A stretch of 64,000 nt of DNA from Hymenobacter piscis (GTDB lineage Bacteria; Bacteroidota; Bacteroidia; Cytophagales; Hymenobacteraceae): NCBI RefSeq assembly GCF_018760735.1, contig NZ_JAHHZN010000005.1, positions 186,001 to 250,000 of the forward strand. Reading direction: 5' to 3'. Below are positions 36,705 through 45,580 of this stretch, piece by piece. Position 1 is the stretch's first letter; the number at the start of each line of letters is the position of its first letter. The notes below the pieces were generated by a model. It worked only from the letters and a program-made list of their open reading frames with translations. It was not told the origin of the DNA and ran no database searches. The translations under genes and the position numbers were made by a program.

Positions 36705-39587
36705 CTAGTGGGCCTGCAGCCAGTTGCGGCCGGTGCCGACTTCCACTTCCAGGGGCACGCCGTGGGGCAACAGCAGGGCGGTGGCCATCAGCTCCTTGAT
36801 TTTGGGCGTGATGTAGGCGACTTCCTCCTGCACGGCGTCGAACACCAGTTCGTCGTGCACCTGCAGAATCATGCGGGTGGCCAGTTTCTCATCGCGCAGC
36901 CACTGGTGGATGTTGATCATGGCCTTCTTGATGATGTCGGCGGCAGTGCCCTGGATGGGGGCGTTGATGGCGTTGCGCTCGGTGTAGCCGCGCAACGTGG
37001 CGTTGCGGGAGTTGATGTCGCGCAGGTAGCGGCGGCGGCCCAGCAGGGTGGTGGCGTATTCCAGCTCCCGGGCCTGGTTGATGCTCTCGTCCATGAACTG
37101 CTTCACCCGCGGAAACTCCTGGAAGTAGGTCTCGATGATGTCGGTGGCTTCCTTGCGGCCGATGCCGATGCGCTGGGCCAGTCCGAAGGCCGAAATGCCG
37201 TAGATGATGCCAAAATTCACGGTTTTGGCCTTGCGGCGCATCTCCCCATCCACCTCGCTCAGGGGCACCCGGAACACCTTGCTGGCCGTGCTGGTGTGGA
37301 TGTCCTGGCCCAGTCGGAAGGCCTCAATCATGGTTTCGTCGCCCGAGAAATCGGCCATGATGCGCAGCTCTACCTGGGAGTAGTCGGCCGCCAGCAGCAC
37401 GTGCTGGTCGTCGCGGGGCACGAAGGCTTTGCGGATTTCGCGGCCCTTTTCGGTGCGGATGGGAATGTTCTGCAGGTTGGGGTTGGTGCTGGAGAGGCGG
37501 CCGGTGGCCGTCACGGCCTGGTTGAAGGAGGTGTGCACCCGCCCGTCGAGCTCACAAACCAGCTGGGGCAGGGCTTCCACGTAGGTGGAGCGCAGCTTGC
37601 TGAGCTGGCGGTGTTCCAGAATAAGGCCGGCAATGGGGGCCTCGGCGGCCAGCTGGCTCAGTATTTCCTCGCCGGTGGCGTACTGGCCGGTTTTGGTTTT
37701 CTTGATTTTCTTGCCCCCGAGGTCCATTTTATCGAACAGGATTTCGCCCAGCTGCTTGGGCGAGGCAATGTTGAACTCCTGGCCGGCTTCCTGGAAGATC
37801 TGGGATTCCAGCTCCTGCACGTAGCCTTGGAGCTCGGCCGAGTATTCGCCCATGGCCTCGGAGTCGATTTTCACGCCCTCGTACTCGATGGCGGCCAGCA
37901 CCGGCACCAGCGGGTTTTCCACCTCGTTGAGCAACTCCAGCAGGCCCACTTCCCGGAGCAATGGCTCGAACACGTGCTTGAGCTGCAGGGTCACGTCGGC
38001 GTCCTCGCAGGCGTAGTCCGACACCTCGGCCGGGGGCAGGTCGGCCATGGTTTTCTGGTTTTTGCCCTTGGGCCCGATGAGGCTGGTGATGGGCACCGGC
38101 GTGTAGTGCAGGTAGGTTTCGGCCAGCACATCCATGCCGTGGCGCATGTCGGGCTCCAGCAGATAGTGAGCCAGCATGGTATCAAACAGCGGGCCCCGGA
38201 TTTCGACGCCGTAGTGCTTGAGGATGGTGAGGTCGTACTTGATGTTCTGGCCGATTTTGAGGATCTGCTCCGCGTCGAAGAAGGGCCGGAACTCGTCCAC
38301 CAGGGCCTGGGCGGCGGCCTGGTCGTCGGTGGGCACGGGCACGTAGTAGGCTTCGCCGGGCAGCCAGCAGAAGGAGAGGCCCACCAGCCGGGCCGTCATG
38401 GTATCGAGGCCGGTGGTTTCGGTATCGAAGCTGACTTCCGTCTGCCGCAGCAGGAATTCGAGCAGGGACTGGCGCCGCTCGGGCGTATCCATCAGGTGGT
38501 ATTGGTGGGCCACGTCCTGAAGCGTCCGGCGCGGCCCGGCGGGCGCCCCGAACTCGCCGGTTTCACCCTCTTCTGCGCCAATCGCCACGGCCGCGTCGGC
38601 GGAGGAACCGAACAGGCTGCCCTGGCCGGGCGTTGGCTTTTGGTTTTTGGGTTTGGGTTTCTGGGCCGCACTGGCACCGGCGGGACTGCCATCACCCAGC
38701 ACGCGGGCGGCCAGCTGGCGGAACTCCAGCTCCTCGAACAGCTGGCGCAGCTGGCTTTCGTCGGGCTGATCCAGCACCAGCTTGTCGGCCTCGAACTCGA
38801 TGGGCACGTCGAGGTGAATGGTGGCCAGCTCCTTGCTCATGAGACCCTGCTCGGCGAAGTTGCGCACGTTTTCCTGCTGCTTGCCCTTGAGCTGGTCCAC
38901 GTTGGCAATCAGGTTTTCGACGGAGCCAAACCGCTGAATGAGGGTTTTAGCCGTTTTCTCCCCGATGCCCGGAATGCCGGGAATATTGTCGGAGGCGTCG
39001 CCCTGCAAACCCAGAATGTCAATGACCTGCTCTACCCGCTCTACCTCAAAGCGCTGGAGCACGTGGGCCACGTCGAGCACCTCGGCGGCGTTGCCCATGA
39101 AGGCTGGCCGGTAGATTTTCACGCAGTCGGTTACCAGCTGGCAGTAGTCCTTGTCGGGCGTCATCATGTACACCTCCCCGAAGCCCTGCTGCTCGGCCCG
39201 CCGGGCCAGGGTGCCAATGACGTCGTCGGCCTCGTAGCCTTCCACCATCAGGATAGGAATGTGGAAGGCTTTAATGATCTGCTTGATATAGGGGATGGCC
39301 AGACCGATGTCCTCGGGCATGGCCTGGCGCTGGGCCTTGTACTCGGCGTACTGCTCGTGGCGGAAGGTTTTCTTGGCCGCATCAAACGCCACCCCGATGT
39401 GGGTGGGCTTTTCCTTCTGGAGCACCTCCACTAGCGTGTTCGTGAAGCCCAGGATAGCCCCGGTGTTGAGGCCCTTGGAGTTCACGCGCGGATTCTTGCT
39501 GAAGGCAAAGTGAGCCCGGTAAATCAGGGCGAAGGCGTCGAGCAGGAAAAGCTTGTGGGGCTGGGTGGCGGGCGTTTCGGAAGTCAT
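36705..39587 (-). CDS. polA: DNA polymerase I
   Basis: 960 residues from the ATG at 39587. The 5'-3' exonuclease domain (1-290) opens LFLLDAFALIYRAHFAF. The 3'-5' exonuclease domain is intact (VSFDTETTGLDT carries the metal-binding Asp and Glu). The polymerase domain shows motif A DYSQVELRIMADFSGDE, the O-helix RRKAKTVNFGIIYG and motif C HDE (Asp912, Glu913). All three activities are therefore predicted. Residues around 310-350 form an Ala/Pro/Lys-rich linker. It fills gaps and removes primers in replication and repair. Confidence 0.98.
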   Translation of the reverse strand: MTSETPATQPHKLFLLDAFALIYRAHFAFSKNPRVNSKGLNTGAILGFTNTLVEVLQKEKPTHIGVAFDAAKKTFRHEQYAEYKAQRQAMPEDIGLAIPYIKQIIKAFHIPILMVEGYEADDVIGTLARRAEQQGFGEVYMMTPDKDYCQLVTDCVKIYRPAFMGNAAEVLDVAHVLQRFEVERVEQVIDILGLQGDASDNIPGIPGIGEKTAKTLIQRFGSVENLIANVDQLKGKQQENVRNFAEQGLMSKELATIHLDVPIEFEADKLVLDQPDESQLRQLFEELEFRQLAARVLGDGSPAGASAAQKPKPKNQKPTPGQGSLFGSSADAAVAIGAEEGETGEFGAPAGPRRTLQDVAHQYHLMDTPERRQSLLEFLLRQTEVSFDTETTGLDTMTARLVGLSFCWLPGEAYYVPVPTDDQAAAQALVDEFRPFFDAEQILKIGQNIKYDLTILKHYGVEIRGPLFDTMLAHYLLEPDMRHGMDVLAETYLHYTPVPITSLIGPKGKNQKTMADLPPAEVSDYACEDADVTLQLKHVFEPLLREVGLLELLNEVENPLVPVLAAIEYEGVKIDSEAMGEYSAELQGYVQELESQIFQEAGQEFNIASPKQLGEILFDKMDLGGKKIKKTKTGQYATGEEILSQLAAEAPIAGLILEHRQLSKLRSTYVEALPQLVCELDGRVHTSFNQAVTATGRLSSTNPNLQNIPIRTEKGREIRKAFVPRDDQHVLLAADYSQVELRIMADFSGDETMIEAFRLGQDIHTSTASKVFRVPLSEVDGEMRRKAKTVNFGIIYGISAFGLAQRIGIGRKEATDIIETYFQEFPRVKQFMDESINQARELEYATTLLGRRRYLRDINSRNATLRGYTERNAINAPIQGTAADIIKKAMINIHQWLRDEKLATRMILQVHDELVFDAVQEEVAYITPKIKELMATALLLPHGVPLEVEVGTGRNWLQAH

Positions 39588-39659
39588 AGGGCGAAGGTAC
39601 GGAAGGCAACGGGGCCGGACCAGCACAACCCGGCGCCCGGTAGAAGAGATGAGTACGCA

Positions 39660-39887
39660 ACCCGCAGCATCGTGGCCGACGCACTACGGATTTCAAGCAG
39701 CTACTGCGGCGGCCATTACCTGGACCTGCGCCGCGGCCAGGGACTGTATGGGGCAGTATTTCTCGATTTTAACCGGGTCCGCAACCCCTGCTGCGCCTAC
39801 GGCCCCGGCTGTTCCTGCCCCGTGCCGCCGCCGGAAAACCGGCTGACCAGGGCGGTAAAGGCCAGCGTGAGGAGCGACTACCAGTAA
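39660..39887 (+). pseudogene. decayed DUF1684 gene (C-terminal remnant)
   Basis: In the frame ending at the stop at 39885-39887 the translation reads DALRISSSYCGGHYLDLRR, then LDFNRVRNPCCAYGP and CPVPPPENRL. This closely follows the C-terminal signature of DUF1684 proteins (GGRYLDL, then LDFNxAYNPxCAY and CPxPPxENRL). The N-terminal two thirds are missing, the family's AYNP and final AGE-type motifs are eroded, and no start codon belongs to it. It fills most of the 381-base gap between polA and the next gene. It is inferred to be a fossil left by deletion; it is not expected to be expressed. Confidence 0.6.
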
Positions 39888-39968
39888 ATCAGATAAAGCC
39901 TCCGCACAGGCTGCTACCGCGCTATATTCCTGGGTCCCGTTCCTTACCTTAGCGACCCGCTACCCTAT

Positions 39969-42488
39969 ATGCTCGTCCCGATGTCAACTAGGTATTCCCG
40001 GCTCCTGCAGTTACTGCTGAGCTGCTGGCTGCTGGTGCTGGCCGACACTGCCCGAAGCCAGACGATCCGTCAGCCCGATTCTACTTTCCGGACGCAGGCC
40101 CGACGCTACGCGCCGCCCTACGCCGCGGCTTATCGGCCCGACGGCAGCTGCCTGGTGCTTGGCCCCCAGACCCATGTGGCCGACCTGCGGGTGGGTAATC
40201 TGGTGTGCCTGCGGCCCGATGGCAGCGTCGACGCGGCTTTTCAGCGCCAGCTGGGCGAACTGCAGGCTTCTACCGAATATGTGGCCTTTCCGCCGCGTCT
40301 GCTGGCATACCCCGACGGCCGGGTGCTGGTGCTGGGTATCAATGGATTGGTTATCAGTGGAAATCGGCGGATAGCTGCTGCCGGCGTGCGCTTGCTGGCT
40401 TCCGGCCGGCCCGACAGCTCCTTTGTGGTCGCGGCCCGCCCGCCCGACTGGCCCCAGGTGCTGGCGGTGGCTTTGCAGGCCGATGGCAGTATTCTGCTGG
40501 GCGGCCTCAGCAGCACGGGCACAGCCCTGATCCGGCTCGGACCCGACGGCCAGCGCGACACTAGCTTCGCGCCCCGCTTCAGCAAGAGCAATGGCAGCGT
40601 GCAGGTCAACGCCCTGGCCGTGCAGCCCGACGGGCGGATTCTGGTAGGTGGGTCGTTTGAGAGCCCGGATCAGGGGCTGGTGCGCCTGCTGCCCGATGGC
40701 TCGCCCGACCCCAGCTTCCAGGCCGGGCTAGCCAAGGGGCAGAGCGTGCAGGCCCTGGCGCTACGGCCCGACGGACGCGTGGTGGTGGCAGGCGTGGCTA
40801 CTCTGCAGCTACAGGGCCGGGTGGGCGGAATTCAGCAACTGCTGGCCGACGGTCAGGCCGACCCCGACTTTCAGGCACCGGCCGCGTACGGCATCGCCCA
40901 GTTTCAGGGTGCTGACCGGCTGCAACTGCAGCCCGATGGTGGCCTGCTGGTAGTGCCCACCCAGCCGGCGGGGGCACCACTGCTGCGCCTGCTGCCCGAT
41001 GGCCGCCCGGATACCGGCTTCCAGTTGCCGGTCCGGTTGTCGCTGACGGTGCAGCAGCTGGCGGCGGGCAGTGGTCCGCCGCTGCTGGCAGGTGTATACA
41101 ACCACCAGCCCGGCCCCCAGGGACCCTTGCTGCGCCTGCAACCCAGCGGCCTGCCCGACGATCAGTTTCACCCCCAATTGGTGCAGGCGGGCCGGGTTGA
41201 GGCCCAGCAGCTGCTCCCCGACGGGCGCGTGGCCCTGGTGGGCGAGTTCGATCTGCTCGACGGCGTACGGGCCGGCAACCTGGGGTGCCTGCTCCCCACC
41301 GGGCTGCCCGATACGGCTTTTGCCCGGCGCAGTCCCTTTCTGGCTGGTTCGCCCAGCCTGCTGGCCCTGCAGCCCGGGGGCGGACTGCTGATCGGGGGAA
41401 GCTTCCGGGTGGGTACTTCCTCCCGGGGGGCGCTGGTGCGCGTCGGCCTCGACGGCCAACTCGATACAACCCGGTTCGCCCGGTTTTCGGCCGACGATTA
41501 CCTCTCCGCTTTGGCCGCGCAGCCCGACGGCCGGGTGTTGCTGGGCGGTAACCTGGCGCAGAAGCTGAGCCGGAGTTGGTTTTGCCGGCTCTTACCCAGC
41601 GGGGATTCCGACTGGTCGTTCGGACTAGACGCAGGCTTGAGCACTCGGCTGGAGGAGGCCCGGCAGGTACTGCCGCTTCCCGACGGGAAAATACTGCTGG
41701 TAGGCCGAAAGATGTATCGGGTGCAGAACTCCGGATGGCAGGATACGTCTTTCGATCCGGTCGAAGTGAACACGATGGCCAACTTTCTGGCCCGTTATAC
41801 CTTGGTACTGCCCGACGGCCGGATTCTGGTCTGCGGTCAGGTACCCCGGCACGCGTCCCACACGAGTTCCCGGGCTAGCATCGCCCGGCTGCTACCCACC
41901 GGCCGCCTCGACAGTACCTTCCAGGATAATCTTTACCCCGTGTTTTTTCCCCGCAGCCTCTATGCCCAGCCCGATGGCCGCCTGCTGGCGGGCGGGGGCT
42001 TCGCGGCCAATTACTCGGCTGGTCTGGTGGCGGTGGTTCGCCTGCGGGAAGACGGAGGCTTCGACGGATCCGGGCCCGACCTGCCCGGCAGCGGGAACGT
42101 GTTCAGCATTGGCTCCGATGCGCAGGGACGAATTTTGCTGGCCGGCGACTTTGACAGCAATGCCGGGTTGGCCAAGCCGCTGCTGGGGCTGGCCCGCCTC
42201 CCGGCCGGGGGAGTGGTAACGGCCCGGGCAAGGCCACTTGCCGGGCCGGTGGCCCTGCAGTGCTACCCAAATCCGGCCCGGAACTCGTTCGGGGCTACCT
42301 GGGCCCAAGTGCCCCGGCGCCTGCAACTGCTGAACCTGCTGGGCCAGCCGGTGCGGGAGTTGCCGGTCACGGCCGGCGCAACGGGGGGGGACTGGTCGCT
42401 GCGGGGGCTGGCGGCGGGTCTGTACGTTGTGCGGGCCGATTTTGACACTGGTCCGGCCGTTAATTGCCGGCTGATGATTGAGCCGTAA
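39969..42488 (+). CDS. T9SS-secreted delta-60 repeat protein
   Basis: 839 residues. A signal peptide lies at about 10-30 (a start at 39981 is equally possible). Most of the length consists of delta-60 repeats, with the recurrent pattern ALQPDGRxLVGG followed by RLLPDGxxDxSF, about a dozen copies. Such repeats probably build a beta-propeller. Residues from about 755 form a T9SS type-A sorting domain (CYPNPARNSFG...GLYVVRAD). The role at the cell surface is unknown. It is a single-gene unit; TACCTTAG at 39945-39952 resembles a -7 box. Confidence 0.88.
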   Translation: MLVPMSTRYSRLLQLLLSCWLLVLADTARSQTIRQPDSTFRTQARRYAPPYAAAYRPDGSCLVLGPQTHVADLRVGNLVCLRPDGSVDAAFQRQLGELQASTEYVAFPPRLLAYPDGRVLVLGINGLVISGNRRIAAAGVRLLASGRPDSSFVVAARPPDWPQVLAVALQADGSILLGGLSSTGTALIRLGPDGQRDTSFAPRFSKSNGSVQVNALAVQPDGRILVGGSFESPDQGLVRLLPDGSPDPSFQAGLAKGQSVQALALRPDGRVVVAGVATLQLQGRVGGIQQLLADGQADPDFQAPAAYGIAQFQGADRLQLQPDGGLLVVPTQPAGAPLLRLLPDGRPDTGFQLPVRLSLTVQQLAAGSGPPLLAGVYNHQPGPQGPLLRLQPSGLPDDQFHPQLVQAGRVEAQQLLPDGRVALVGEFDLLDGVRAGNLGCLLPTGLPDTAFARRSPFLAGSPSLLALQPGGGLLIGGSFRVGTSSRGALVRVGLDGQLDTTRFARFSADDYLSALAAQPDGRVLLGGNLAQKLSRSWFCRLLPSGDSDWSFGLDAGLSTRLEEARQVLPLPDGKILLVGRKMYRVQNSGWQDTSFDPVEVNTMANFLARYTLVLPDGRILVCGQVPRHASHTSSRASIARLLPTGRLDSTFQDNLYPVFFPRSLYAQPDGRLLAGGGFAANYSAGLVAVVRLREDGGFDGSGPDLPGSGNVFSIGSDAQGRILLAGDFDSNAGLAKPLLGLARLPAGGVVTARARPLAGPVALQCYPNPARNSFGATWAQVPRRLQLLNLLGQPVRELPVTAGATGGDWSLRGLAAGLYVVRADFDTGPAVNCRLMIEP

Positions 42489-42562
42489 CAACCAGCCGGG
42501 TAGGAGCGGGCCTGGGCGCTGCACTCCAACCCCGGGGCCCCTGACGCGTACAGCCCAGCGCA

Positions 42563-43159
42563 ATGCGTTACATCTCCCTCGACCTTGAAACCACCGGCGG
42601 CAACGCCCAGCGCCACCAGATTCTGGAGCTGGCGGCCGTGGTGGAAGACACCAAGAACCTGCGGCCCCTGCCGGAGCTGCCGGCCTTTCGGCGCGTGGTG
42701 CGCCACCCCGAGCTGACCGGCACCGCCGGGGCTCTGGCCCTGAACGCGGGGCTGCTGCGGGAGCTGGCGCAAAAGGAACCCAACCCCGAGTTGTGCCTGC
42801 CCGATGAGCTGCTACCTCAGCTACGGGAGTTCCTGCTGGCCCAGGGCTTCAAACCCGATAAAAAGGACTGCGTGGCCGTGACGATGGCCGGCAAGAACAT
42901 TGCCTCCTTCGACCTGGGGTTCCTGCGCGCCCTGCCCGGCTACGGTACCCTGGTGCGCGCCGAGCCCGCCATGCTCGATCCGGCCGTTTTCTACCTCAAC
43001 TGGCGCAAGGATACGCGCCTGCCCACCATGCAAATCTGCAAGGCCCGCGCCGGCTTCGCCGACGACACCGTGGCCCACCAGGCCCTGGCCGACGCCCTCG
43101 ACGTCATCGAGCTGCTCCGCCCTTTTTATGACCGGCCGGTGTATAAGGTGACTGAGTGA
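42563..43159 (+). CDS. DEDDh-type 3'-5' exonuclease
   Basis: 198 residues. The full DEDDh set is visible: Asp7 and Glu9 (SLDLETTG), Asp117 (SFDLGFL), His172 and Asp177 (AHQALADALD). It resembles RNase T, oligoribonuclease and the DnaQ exonuclease domain but is a stand-alone protein without a polymerase- or BRCT-type partner domain. Substrate (DNA or RNA) cannot be told. The stop codon lies inside the left arm of a 63-bp palindrome. Confidence 0.85.
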   Translation: MRYISLDLETTGGNAQRHQILELAAVVEDTKNLRPLPELPAFRRVVRHPELTGTAGALALNAGLLRELAQKEPNPELCLPDELLPQLREFLLAQGFKPDKKDCVAVTMAGKNIASFDLGFLRALPGYGTLVRAEPAMLDPAVFYLNWRKDTRLPTMQICKARAGFADDTVAHQALADALDVIELLRPFYDRPVYKVTE

Positions 43160-43369
43160 AGTGGTGCATGAGTGAATCGTTCTGTCATTGCGAGCAGCGC
43201 GAAGCAATCCGTCCTTCACGAAGTTTGAAGTCCTGACAAACGCAAAGCCCCTGACGTACGCACGTCAGGGGCTTTTTGAATAGGTCGAAGTTGAGAAGAA
43301 GATGAGGGACGGATTGCTTCGCGCTGCTCGCCATGACAGAACGATTCACTCATGCACCACTTCACTCAG
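43152..43369. repeat. 63-bp near-perfect palindrome enclosing a terminator (GTCATTGCGAGC family)
   Basis: Arms 43152-43214 and 43307-43369 are reverse complements at 62 of 63 positions. The left arm starts inside the last codons of the exonuclease gene, and the right arm ends seven bases before the stop of the convergent TPM gene. Inside each arm ATTGC and GCAAT can pair (43187-43191 with 43204-43208). Confidence 0.92.
43244..43275. terminator. intrinsic terminator nested in the palindrome
   Basis: AAAGCCCCTGACGT (43244-43257) pairs with ACGTCAGGGGCTTT (43262-43275) around a four-base loop and ends in TTTTT. It would serve both convergent genes. Confidence 0.9.
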
Positions 43370-43375
43370 CCACCG

Positions 43376-44194
43376 CTACCAGCTGCCGGAGGCGCCGCCG
43401 CCGCCGCTGCTGCCGCCGCCGAAGCCCCCGAAACCGCCCCCGCCGAAACCACCGCCTCCGCCGCCCCCAAAGGTGCCGCGGCCGCCGCTGAAGTCGCCGA
43501 AGATGACGGGCGGAATCATGCTGCCGCCGAAGCCCCGGTTGCGCCGGCCGCCGCCGTTTCCGCCGCCGCGGTTACGCAGCAGAATAAACAGGATGAGCAC
43601 GGCAATGATAACCCAGAACGAGATGCCCGAACCACTGCCGTCGGAGTCGCGGCTGCGGGGCTGGGTAGTCTGGTCGGCCTTGTATTCGCCCTTGGCCAGG
43701 GCAATGAGCTGGTCGGTGGCCCGGTCCAGACCCTGATAGTACTGCTCCTGCTTGAAGGCCGGAACGATGGTGTTGGAGATAATGCGCTTGGAAAGCGCGT
43801 CCGGAATGGCACCCTCCAATCCGTAGCCGGTATGAATGCGGGCTTTGCGCTCTTCCTTGGCAATGAGCAGCAGAATACCGTTGTTGCTGCCCTTCTGCCC
43901 GATGCCCCAGGTCTGGTAGAGCTGCTGGGCATAGTCGAAAATGTCGTAATCGCCCAGGGAAGGCACCGTTACAACGGCAATCTGGGAGGAAGTGGAGTCG
44001 TTGTAGGCCACCAGCTTGCGCTCCAGCTGGGCCACCTCATCGGGGCGCAGCATGCCGCCCAGGTCGTTCACCAGGCGGGGCGGGTTGGGCCGGGGCGGTA
44101 CGTTCTGGGCGCTGGCCGCCAGCTGGCCGAGTACCAGCCACAGGGCCAGGAGCCAGCCGCGGTGCTGCCGCAGGGAAAGGAGTAGTTGGTTCAT
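43376..44194 (-). CDS. TPM-domain membrane protein with glycine-rich tail (YgcG-like)
   Basis: 272 residues: signal peptide (cleavage near ASAQN), TPM domain (about 40-175, VNDLGGMLRPDEVAQLE and GIGQKGSNNGILLLIAKEER), one membrane span (about 193-208) and a tail of Gly, Arg, Phe and Ser. This is the standard layout of bacterial TPM (DUF477) proteins, linked to photosystem II repair in plants and of unknown role in bacteria. It overlaps the upstream TPM gene by four bases and is the third gene of the lemA operon. Confidence 0.92.
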   Translation of the reverse strand: MNQLLLSLRQHRGWLLALWLVLGQLAASAQNVPPRPNPPRLVNDLGGMLRPDEVAQLERKLVAYNDSTSSQIAVVTVPSLGDYDIFDYAQQLYQTWGIGQKGSNNGILLLIAKEERKARIHTGYGLEGAIPDALSKRIISNTIVPAFKQEQYYQGLDRATDQLIALAKGEYKADQTTQPRSRDSDGSGSGISFWVIIAVLILFILLRNRGGGNGGGRRNRGFGGSMIPPVIFGDFSGGRGTFGGGGGGGFGGGGFGGFGGGSSGGGGASGSW

Positions 44195-44646
44195 GGGCGC
44201 TTAGTAGGCGAGTCGCCGAACGAAATGGAATCGTCCAGCTCGTTCTCATCGGTGGCCGCGTCGTAGGGAAAATACCGCCGCAGTTGCTCTCCCACCAGCC
44301 GGACGCCCTGCTCGAGGCCGTTCACGTACTTCTCGGTCCGGAAGTGCTGCAACACGCTTTCCTTGGCCGTTTCCCAGAAGTCGTCGGGCACCGCGGAGTT
44401 AATACCGGTGTCGCCGATGACGGCAAACTGCCGGCTCTGCCAGGCCAGGTAAAACAGCACGCCGTTGCGCTGGGCCGTGTGGTGCATGCCCAACTCGGCA
44501 AACACCTGGGCGGCGCGGTCGAGGGGCTCGGGCGTGGGGCAGGTGTCTTCCAGGTGCACCCGGATTTCGCCGGAGGTGCGCAGTTCGGCCTGCCGGATGG
44601 CTTCCACCAGCGCGGCTTCCTGCTCGGGGGTGAGAGGGTTAATCAT
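44191..44646 (-). CDS. TPM-domain protein
   Basis: 151 residues without a signal peptide. The domain spans the whole protein: LTPEQEAALVEAIRQAELRT, GEIRVHLE, AQRNGVLFYLAWQSRQFAVIGDTGI. The C-terminal 20 residues are acidic. It is the second gene of the lemA-TPM-TPM operon, overlapping the next gene in an ATGA. Its start codon is directly preceded by a long tandem array, so the leader is made of repeat sequence. Confidence 0.9.
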   Translation of the reverse strand: MINPLTPEQEAALVEAIRQAELRTSGEIRVHLEDTCPTPEPLDRAAQVFAELGMHHTAQRNGVLFYLAWQSRQFAVIGDTGINSAVPDDFWETAKESVLQHFRTEKYVNGLEQGVRLVGEQLRRYFPYDAATDENELDDSISFGDSPTKRP

Positions 44647-44772
44647 GTCAGTTGTCAGTTACCAGTTACCAGTTGTCAGTTGCCAGTTGTCGGTTGTCAG
44701 TGGCCGGGCATCAGCACAACCTGACAACTGACAACCAATACTTGGCAACTCACCACTGACAACCGGCAACTC
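44647..44772. repeat. inverted GTTGTCAGTT array between lemA and the first TPM gene
   Basis: Left array 44647-44701 (CAGTTGT, CAGTTAC, CAGTTGC words), right array 44717-44772 (complements CTGACAACT, GGCAACT). It is an intra-operonic hairpin of the same word family as at 11846 and 14398. Confidence 0.85.
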
Positions 44773-44774
44773 AA

Positions 44775-45353
44775 TTAAAACTGGACCGTCGGGGCTTTCT
44801 GCGCGGCGGCATCGGCCTCGAAGTAGGGCTTCTCGGCGAAGCCGAACAGGCCGGCGAACAGGTTGTTGGGGAAGCTCTTGATGTAGGCGTTGTAGTCGTT
44901 TACGAGGCCGTTGAACTTGTTGCGCTCCACGTTGATGCGGTTTTCGGTGCCCTCAATCTGGGCCTGCAGCTCCTGGAAGTTGGCGTTGGCCTTCAGCTCG
45001 GGATAATTTTCCGATACGGCCAGCAACCGGCCCAGGCCCGCGCCTACCTGGCTCTGGGCTTCCTGGAACTGCTTCAGGTTTTCGGGCGTCAGCTGGTCGG
45101 CGTTCAGTTGCACGCTGGTGGCCTTGGCCCGGGCTTCAATCACTTCGGTCAAAGTTGATTTCTCGAAGTTGGCAGCGCCTTTCACCGTGTTCACCAGGTT
45201 CGGAATCAGGTCGGAGCGGCGCTGGTAGGAGCTCTGCACGTTGGCCCACTGGCCTTTCACAGCCTGGTCCTTGGACACCATGGAGTTGTAGCCGCACGAG
45301 GACTGGGAAAGCAGCAGCACCAGGCCGGCAAAGTAGAGCAGAAAACGTTTCAT
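44775..45353 (-). CDS. lemA: LemA family lipoprotein
   Basis: 192 residues from the ATG at 45353. The N-terminus is hydrophobic and ends SQSSC (Cys20), so it may be lipidated. The LemA core is clear: YNSMVSKDQAVKGQWANVQS, QRRSDLIPNLVNTVKG, ENYPELKANANFQELQAQIEGTENRI and NVERNKFNGLVNDYN, which is a long helical bundle. LemA with TPM proteins is a frequent gene set; the role is thought to be in envelope stress or protein quality control but is not settled. Confidence 0.95.
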   Translation of the reverse strand: MKRFLLYFAGLVLLLSQSSCGYNSMVSKDQAVKGQWANVQSSYQRRSDLIPNLVNTVKGAANFEKSTLTEVIEARAKATSVQLNADQLTPENLKQFQEAQSQVGAGLGRLLAVSENYPELKANANFQELQAQIEGTENRINVERNKFNGLVNDYNAYIKSFPNNLFAGLFGFAEKPYFEADAAAQKAPTVQF

Positions 45354-45580
45354 GAGGAAGAGAGTAGAAAAATGGGAAAAGGGAGAGAAAAATGCGCGTT
45401 GGAGGGCGGGCTGACGGCTTGCCAGGGTGGCCGGTTTCACAAATCGGGACCTGCGTTGTTACCACTGCGTAAAATGCGCCGCGTTGCAAAGTACGAATTC
45501 GCGACCCAGCGGTTGTGTTAGCCCAAGCTGAGCCGCTATTGTGTATTTTGCGCTTCGGCGCCTTTTGATTTTCTCCCCCC

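Noticed and set aside
36708..39434. Open frame of over 900 codons opposite polA
   Set aside because: The minus-strand reading contains every DNA polymerase I motif; the plus-strand product is low-complexity and matches nothing.
39649..39846. A 65-codon open frame in another frame over the DUF1684 remnant
   Set aside because: Ala/Thr/Pro-rich low complexity with no start-site context; the overlapping frame carries the family signature instead.
44647..44772. Possible CRISPR array (short tandem repeats)
   Set aside because: The words are 7-10 bases long with no unique spacers of regular length, and no cas genes are present.
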